DNA from: an uncultured Bacilli bacterium | Lineage (GTDB): Bacteria > Bacillota_I > Bacilli_A > RF39 > UBA660 | Reading direction: 5' to 3' | Length of the DNA stretch: 17,871 nt | Assembly: GCA_949746915.1 (NCBI GenBank) | Contig: CATKEA010000109.1 | Span: 1 to 17,871 of the forward strand | Shown: in pieces, positions 14,838 to 17,871 of the stretch | Layout: every line of letters starts with the position of its first letter | Position numbering within the stretch: the first letter of the stretch is position 1 | Notes under the pieces: generated by a model | What the model was told of the DNA's origin: nothing | Database searches by the model: none | Seen by the model: only the letters and a program-made list of their open reading frames with translations | Position numbers and translations under genes: made by a program

Positions 14838-15626
14838 TTACTTAAATAAAAGCATATATAGTTTTGTTCCAAGCACTTGAGAAAGTGGTGTTCTATAAAT
14901 AAAATGATTGTTTTTTGATTCAATAGCTTTGACTATTTTTTTAACAATACTATCTGTATAGGTACATTCCATTAGTTTAATTATTGATTGTTCTAGTTCT
15001 ATTATAGAATCATATTTATTTTCTAATTCTTTTATTTTGCATATATTCTTACCACTATCAATCATATAGTCATTAAATCCAGTCTTATAAAGTCCTGGTT
15101 CAATTAATTTTATTTTGATTGGAACTTTTAGTAAAAGACATTCTCTTCTTAATGCAGTCATCATTGTTAATAGAGCCGCTTTTGTTGATGAATAGCTACC
15201 TAAGAATGGTACTGGTATTAATCCAGCTAAAGAAGCCATAGTTACTATTGTTCCTTTTTGATTAGAGCTTAACCAATTAAGCATTACTTCTTTTGTAAGT
15301 TCTAGTGTTGCAAAAAAGTTAACTTCAAAATTTTCTCTTATTTTATCTATATCAAGACAAATAAGTGAGCCACCTACTCCTGTTGCTGCATTATTAAAAA
15401 GACAATCAATATCTAGATTCTTTACCTTATTTCGATCTACACTTTTAGTAATATCGAGTATCATCACTTCAATATTTTCTATATTATAGTTTTTTAATTT
15501 TTCTTTGACTGTCTTGACTTGTTCTTTTTGATGAACTGTAAGATATATAAAATGTCCTCTTTTGGCTAAAGATATTGCTGTATCAAATCCAATTCCAGAA
15601 TGTCCACCTGTTATTAATATTTTCAT
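14838..15626 (-). CDS. Short-chain dehydrogenase/reductase
   Basis: Cytosolic NAD(P)-dependent oxidoreductase of the classical SDR family, 262 residues. The cofactor motif TGGHSGIG spans 6-13 and NNAAT follows at 78-82. The catalytic Ser132 lies in MASLAG, and Tyr145/Lys149 in YSSTK. EPGLYKT follows at the usual place. The natural substrate cannot be named from sequence. AGGTGA lies 7 nt before the ATG. A terminator separates it from the kinase gene upstream (65-bp gap), so it probably has its own promoter, though I see no strong one. Downstream, an 8-bp TTATTTAA/TTAAATAA inverted repeat spans the stop codon but lacks a T run. Confidence 0.92.
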   Translation of the reverse strand: MKILITGGHSGIGFDTAISLAKRGHFIYLTVHQKEQVKTVKEKLKNYNIENIEVMILDITKSVDRNKVKNLDIDCLFNNAATGVGGSLICLDIDKIRENFEVNFFATLELTKEVMLNWLSSNQKGTIVTMASLAGLIPVPFLGSYSSTKAALLTMMTALRRECLLLKVPIKIKLIEPGLYKTGFNDYMIDSGKNICKIKELENKYDSIIELEQSIIKLMECTYTDSIVKKIVKAIESKNNHFIYRTPLSQVLGTKLYMLLFK

Positions 15627-15680
15627 GTTATAATCACCTAATATTATTATTAGAAAAAAGTTTTACTTTATACAAAAAAG

Positions 15681-15704
15681 AAATAAGTTTTTTAAGACTT
15701 ATTT
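15681..15704 (-). terminator. Terminator after the histidine kinase gene
   Basis: Perfect 8-bp stem AAATAAGT/ACTTATTT (arms 15697-15704 and 15681-15688), with an 8-nt loop that includes the stop codon, followed by CTTTTTT on the minus strand. Confidence 0.88.
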
Positions 15705-16966
15705 ACCTTTATTATAAATGATACGCCATTTTTATTATTCTTTACAGTAATATCATAACCCATGATATTTAATGTTTTCTTTACAATAGATAGTCCTAAG
15801 CCAAATTGTCCTTTGATTCCTTTTCTAAAAGGAACAAATATACCTTCAAGTAGTGATTCATCTATTTTAGGTCCATCGTTATAAAAAATTATTTCTTTCT
15901 TTTTTATGGTTACTTTTATTTCACTTTTAGCATAACGAATAAAATTTCCTAAAATATTATCAATTACTGTTTCCCAAGCATCAAAGCTTCCTTGATAGAT
16001 AGTATCTTTTTCTACAGATACATTAAATTTGATATTTTTATTTTGAAATTTAAATTTTTCGACACTAGCCATTATAGGTTCTGCTACATCAATTTTTTCA
16101 AGTTTTATACCTTTTAAATCTTTAATATAGTCTAATTTATTTAAATATAGTAGGGAGTGGACTTTTTGTTCTAATTTTTTTGTTTGCTCACTGATTATAT
16201 CAAGAGCTTTATCTTTATCTTCAATACCGTCTGAAACGGCTTCAATATATGATTTTATAACGGTGAGAGGTGTTTTAAAATCATGAGATATATTTTGATA
16301 CATTTGATTTCGGTATTCTTCTTGATTTTTTAAAGAAATTCTCATATCCTCTATTGCTAGCTCTAATGATTTTATTTCATCATCATATGAATTATCTATT
16401 GCATGATTATAATCGTTATCGTCAATGTGATCAATTTTAATTTTTAATTTTTCAATTCTTCTAACAACATTACTACACCATACACATATAATAAAAGTTG
16501 TTAATATCATCGTTATAAGAATTATTGGAAAAATATGACTAGTAGCATATTCTGTTGCTGATATTATATAATTATCATTTGTTATAGCTACTTTCTTTAT
16601 ATAGTCTTCCTTATATTGATAATAATAATACGTTTTTCCTGAATAATTAAATTTTCCATATTTTGATTTTATTTTATCTAAAATTTTATTTACGGAAGTA
16701 ACTTCAATAATATCAGAAAAATTTTCACTAACAGCGGCTTTATCATTGTAAATATAAATATATGCTATTTCAGTTGTTATTTTATTTTTTATTATATCTT
16801 GATTAACAAAATCAAGTGGTTGTTTTAAATAGTCATATAAGCTTCTTTCTAGTAATGGTTTTAACGCGTTTGGTAGAATTATTCCTATAGTTAATAAAAA
16901 AATGCCAAAAATTATTGCGATTATTGAAAGTAGTTGTCTACTTAATTTATTTCTAATTTGTTTCAT
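15692..16966 (-). CDS. Sensor histidine kinase, two-component system
   Basis: Membrane sensor of 424 residues. Two membrane segments (about 11-33 and 144-165) flank a ~110-residue extracytoplasmic sensor domain rich in Tyr and Lys (FNYSGKTYYYYQYK). A HAMP-like linker leads to the dimerisation domain with phospho-accepting His228 (NISHDFKTPLTVIKSYIE). The ATPase domain has an N box around Asn337 (WETVIDNILGNFIRYA), G1 YNDGPKI with Asp364 and G2 GQFGLGLSIVKK; it ends IIKVNK. All catalytic motifs are intact. Its start overlaps the response regulator stop as ATGA, so the pair is translationally coupled. No transporter or obvious target lies next to it, so the signal is unknown; the nearby envelope genes are possible targets. 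Confidence 0.94.
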   Translation of the reverse strand: MKQIRNKLSRQLLSIIAIIFGIFLLTIGIILPNALKPLLERSLYDYLKQPLDFVNQDIIKNKITTEIAYIYIYNDKAAVSENFSDIIEVTSVNKILDKIKSKYGKFNYSGKTYYYYQYKEDYIKKVAITNDNYIISATEYATSHIFPIILITMILTTFIICVWCSNVVRRIEKLKIKIDHIDDNDYNHAIDNSYDDEIKSLELAIEDMRISLKNQEEYRNQMYQNISHDFKTPLTVIKSYIEAVSDGIEDKDKALDIISEQTKKLEQKVHSLLYLNKLDYIKDLKGIKLEKIDVAEPIMASVEKFKFQNKNIKFNVSVEKDTIYQGSFDAWETVIDNILGNFIRYAKSEIKVTIKKKEIIFYNDGPKIDESLLEGIFVPFRKGIKGQFGLGLSIVKKTLNIMGYDITVKNNKNGVSFIIKVNKS

Positions 16967-17625
16967 GTCAATCTATAGCCAAATCCATATATGGTACTAA
17001 TATTTAACTCTGGCATTTTACGTCTTAATCTTCTAACTAAATCATCTACAGCACGATCACTTCCAAAATAGTCATCTCCCCAAACCATATTTAAAATATC
17101 ATCACGGGAAAAACTTTTTCCTAAATTAGAAACTAGAAGTATTAATAAATCAAATTCTAAAGTTGTAAGTTTTATTTCTTTATCATTTTTGTTTACTAAT
17201 CTTCGATCTTGATCTATAACATATTTATCATATTCTAGTTTTTTAACATTTTCCTTATTATATACTCTTTTTATAATGTTGTTGACTCTTAAAACTAATT
17301 CTTTAGAAGAATAAGGCTTTGTTATATAGTCATCACTTCCAAGTTCTAATCCAACTATTTTATCTAAATCTTGGTCTCTTGCAGAAGTAAAAATTACTGG
17401 TACTATTTTATCTGTTTCTCTAATTCTTCTTATTATATCATAGCCACTTATATCATCAGCTAACATTATATCTAATATCCAGATATGAACTTTTTCATTA
17501 TCAATATAATTAATTGCATCACTACCTTTAGTAAATTGTATAACATTGTAGCCTGCATGTTCTAAATACATCTTTACGAGATTGGATAAATCAAGTTCAT
17601 CTTCTACCAAACAAACATTGTACAT
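16963..17625 (-). CDS. OmpR/PhoB-family response regulator
   Basis: DNA-binding partner of the kinase directly downstream. The receiver domain (about 1-120) has acidic pocket Glu8-Asp9, phospho-accepting Asp52 (WILDIML), Thr80 (IFTSARD) and Lys103 (YITKPYSSKEL). A winged-helix domain (about 125-220) ends in the family motif DLVRRLRRKM and STIYGFGYRL. I chose ATG 17625 (start MYNVCLVEDE), with GGTGA 5 nt upstream. The open frame starts 15 bp earlier at 17640, but there is no ribosome site for it and the extra residues are not conserved in the family. Stop TGA overlaps the kinase ATG. A possible -10 box TATACT lies just upstream, without a clear -35 box. Confidence 0.94.
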   Translation of the reverse strand: MYNVCLVEDELDLSNLVKMYLEHAGYNVIQFTKGSDAINYIDNEKVHIWILDIMLADDISGYDIIRRIRETDKIVPVIFTSARDQDLDKIVGLELGSDDYITKPYSSKELVLRVNNIIKRVYNKENVKKLEYDKYVIDQDRRLVNKNDKEIKLTTLEFDLLILLVSNLGKSFSRDDILNMVWGDDYFGSDRAVDDLVRRLRRKMPELNISTIYGFGYRLT

Positions 17626-17640
17626 ATTAATCACCCACAT

Positions 17641-17815
17641 TTAGTATAACATTATTTATTTTATTTTTCTAGTTATCATACCTCCTCTAAAATAAAATAT
17701 CTATAAAACGAATTATTTCTTGTTATTATTTAAATATCTTTCTATCACTTCCTTTCATATTTCCAGTATACATATAAAATTACGATAAATTATTAAAAAA
17801 ATGTGGGAAAATATG
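17641..17815. other. Intergenic region upstream of the response regulator
   Basis: AT-rich and without a gene that I can support. An isolated AGAGGAGG sits before ATGATAACTAG on the minus strand, but only 1 nt separates it from the ATG and the frame is 7 codons long, so I do not call it. No clear -35/-10 promoter pair was found. Confidence 0.4.
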
Positions 17816-17820
17816 AAAAA

Positions 17821-17837
17821 AGAGAACTTAGTCCTCT
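17821..17837 (-). terminator. Terminator of the gene entering from the right edge
   Basis: Stem AGAGGAC/GTTCTCT (one G-U pair) with a TAA loop that is also the stop codon, followed by six T residues on the minus strand. Confidence 0.7.
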
Positions 17838-17871
17838 TCTAGATTCATGTTAAAATTTGTAACATTTAAAT
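17828..17871 (-). CDS. C-terminal tip of an unidentified gene, cut by the window edge
   Basis: The minus-strand frame ends NVTNFNMNLEED and then TAA, placed inside an intrinsic terminator hairpin exactly as for thrS and the kinase gene here. The acidic end and terminator support a real gene 3' end. About 14 codons are too few to identify the product. Confidence 0.45.
   Translation of the reverse strand, partial: LNVTNFNMNLEED

Noticed and set aside
14820..14856. TTATTTAA/TTAAATAA inverted repeat at the SDR stop
   Set aside because: No T run on the minus strand and only A/T pairs, so a poor terminator.
14787..15641. The 13-mer AGGTGATTATAAC occurs on plus at 14787-14799 and on minus just before the SDR start codon
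   Set aside because: One copy is the SDR ribosome site; the other has no start codon after it. In such AT-rich DNA a chance or trivial repeat is likely.
17660..17690. Mini-ORF after AGAGGAGG upstream of the response regulator
   Set aside because: Only 1 nt separates the Shine-Dalgarno from ATG and the frame is 7 codons.
1..17871. CRISPR arrays, tRNA or rRNA genes, insertion sequences, prophage genes
   Set aside because: I found no spaced repeat array, no tRNA cloverleaf, no transposase or integrase and no inverted-repeat-bounded element.

Overview
The window looks like chromosome from a very AT-rich, Gram-positive-type bacterium of the Bacilli, close to the Erysipelotrichia, RF39-like and Mollicutes-related lineages. 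The evidence is an L20-type leader before infC, a T-box before thrS, a DnaI-type helicase loader near thrS, a class B sortase, a TasA/camelysin-like surface domain, and strong AGGAGG ribosome binding sites. TGA is a real stop here (it ends dnaI and the response regulator), so this is not a UGA=Trp mollicute code. The lineage is inferred from content, not proven. All genes except the sortase lie on the minus strand.

Right to left in transcription order. At 17828-17871 is the 3' tip of an unknown gene with its terminator. Next come an OmpR-family response regulator and histidine kinase that overlap by ATGA (17625-15692), a short-chain dehydrogenase (15626-14838), and a secreted protein with a putative sortase-type C-terminal signal (14659-13523). 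Then a membrane-anchored fusion of a TasA-like domain to a family 3 glycosidase (13368-11407) converges with a plus-strand class B sortase (10520-11380). Together 10.5-14.8 kb forms a small surface-anchoring and envelope locus.

The replication and translation half follows. dnaI (10405-9485) overlaps an atypical RNB-domain ribonuclease (9492-7561). A threonine-type T-box (about 7311-7512) with its own promoter controls an unknown helical protein (7234-6668) and thrS (6687-4936), whose enzyme lacks the N-terminal TGS domain. Next are a decaying ABC ATPase remnant (4381-4753) and a compact kinase-fold protein (4313-3609). Last, a consensus promoter and L20-type leader drive infC-rpmI-rplT, followed by rpsB-tsf on the same strand with only 92 bp between, ending at a strong terminator (135-172).

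The most unusual observations are these: L20 and S2 carry an almost identical C-terminal Rho_N/SAP-like module, encoded by a 114-bp direct repeat; infC appears to start at an AUA codon; a nested RNA hairpin sits between rplT and rpsB; an unknown gene is co-regulated with thrS by the T-box; the RNB nuclease is divergent and genetically coupled to dnaI; and the TasA-like/GH3 fusion lies beside a sortase and its candidate substrate.
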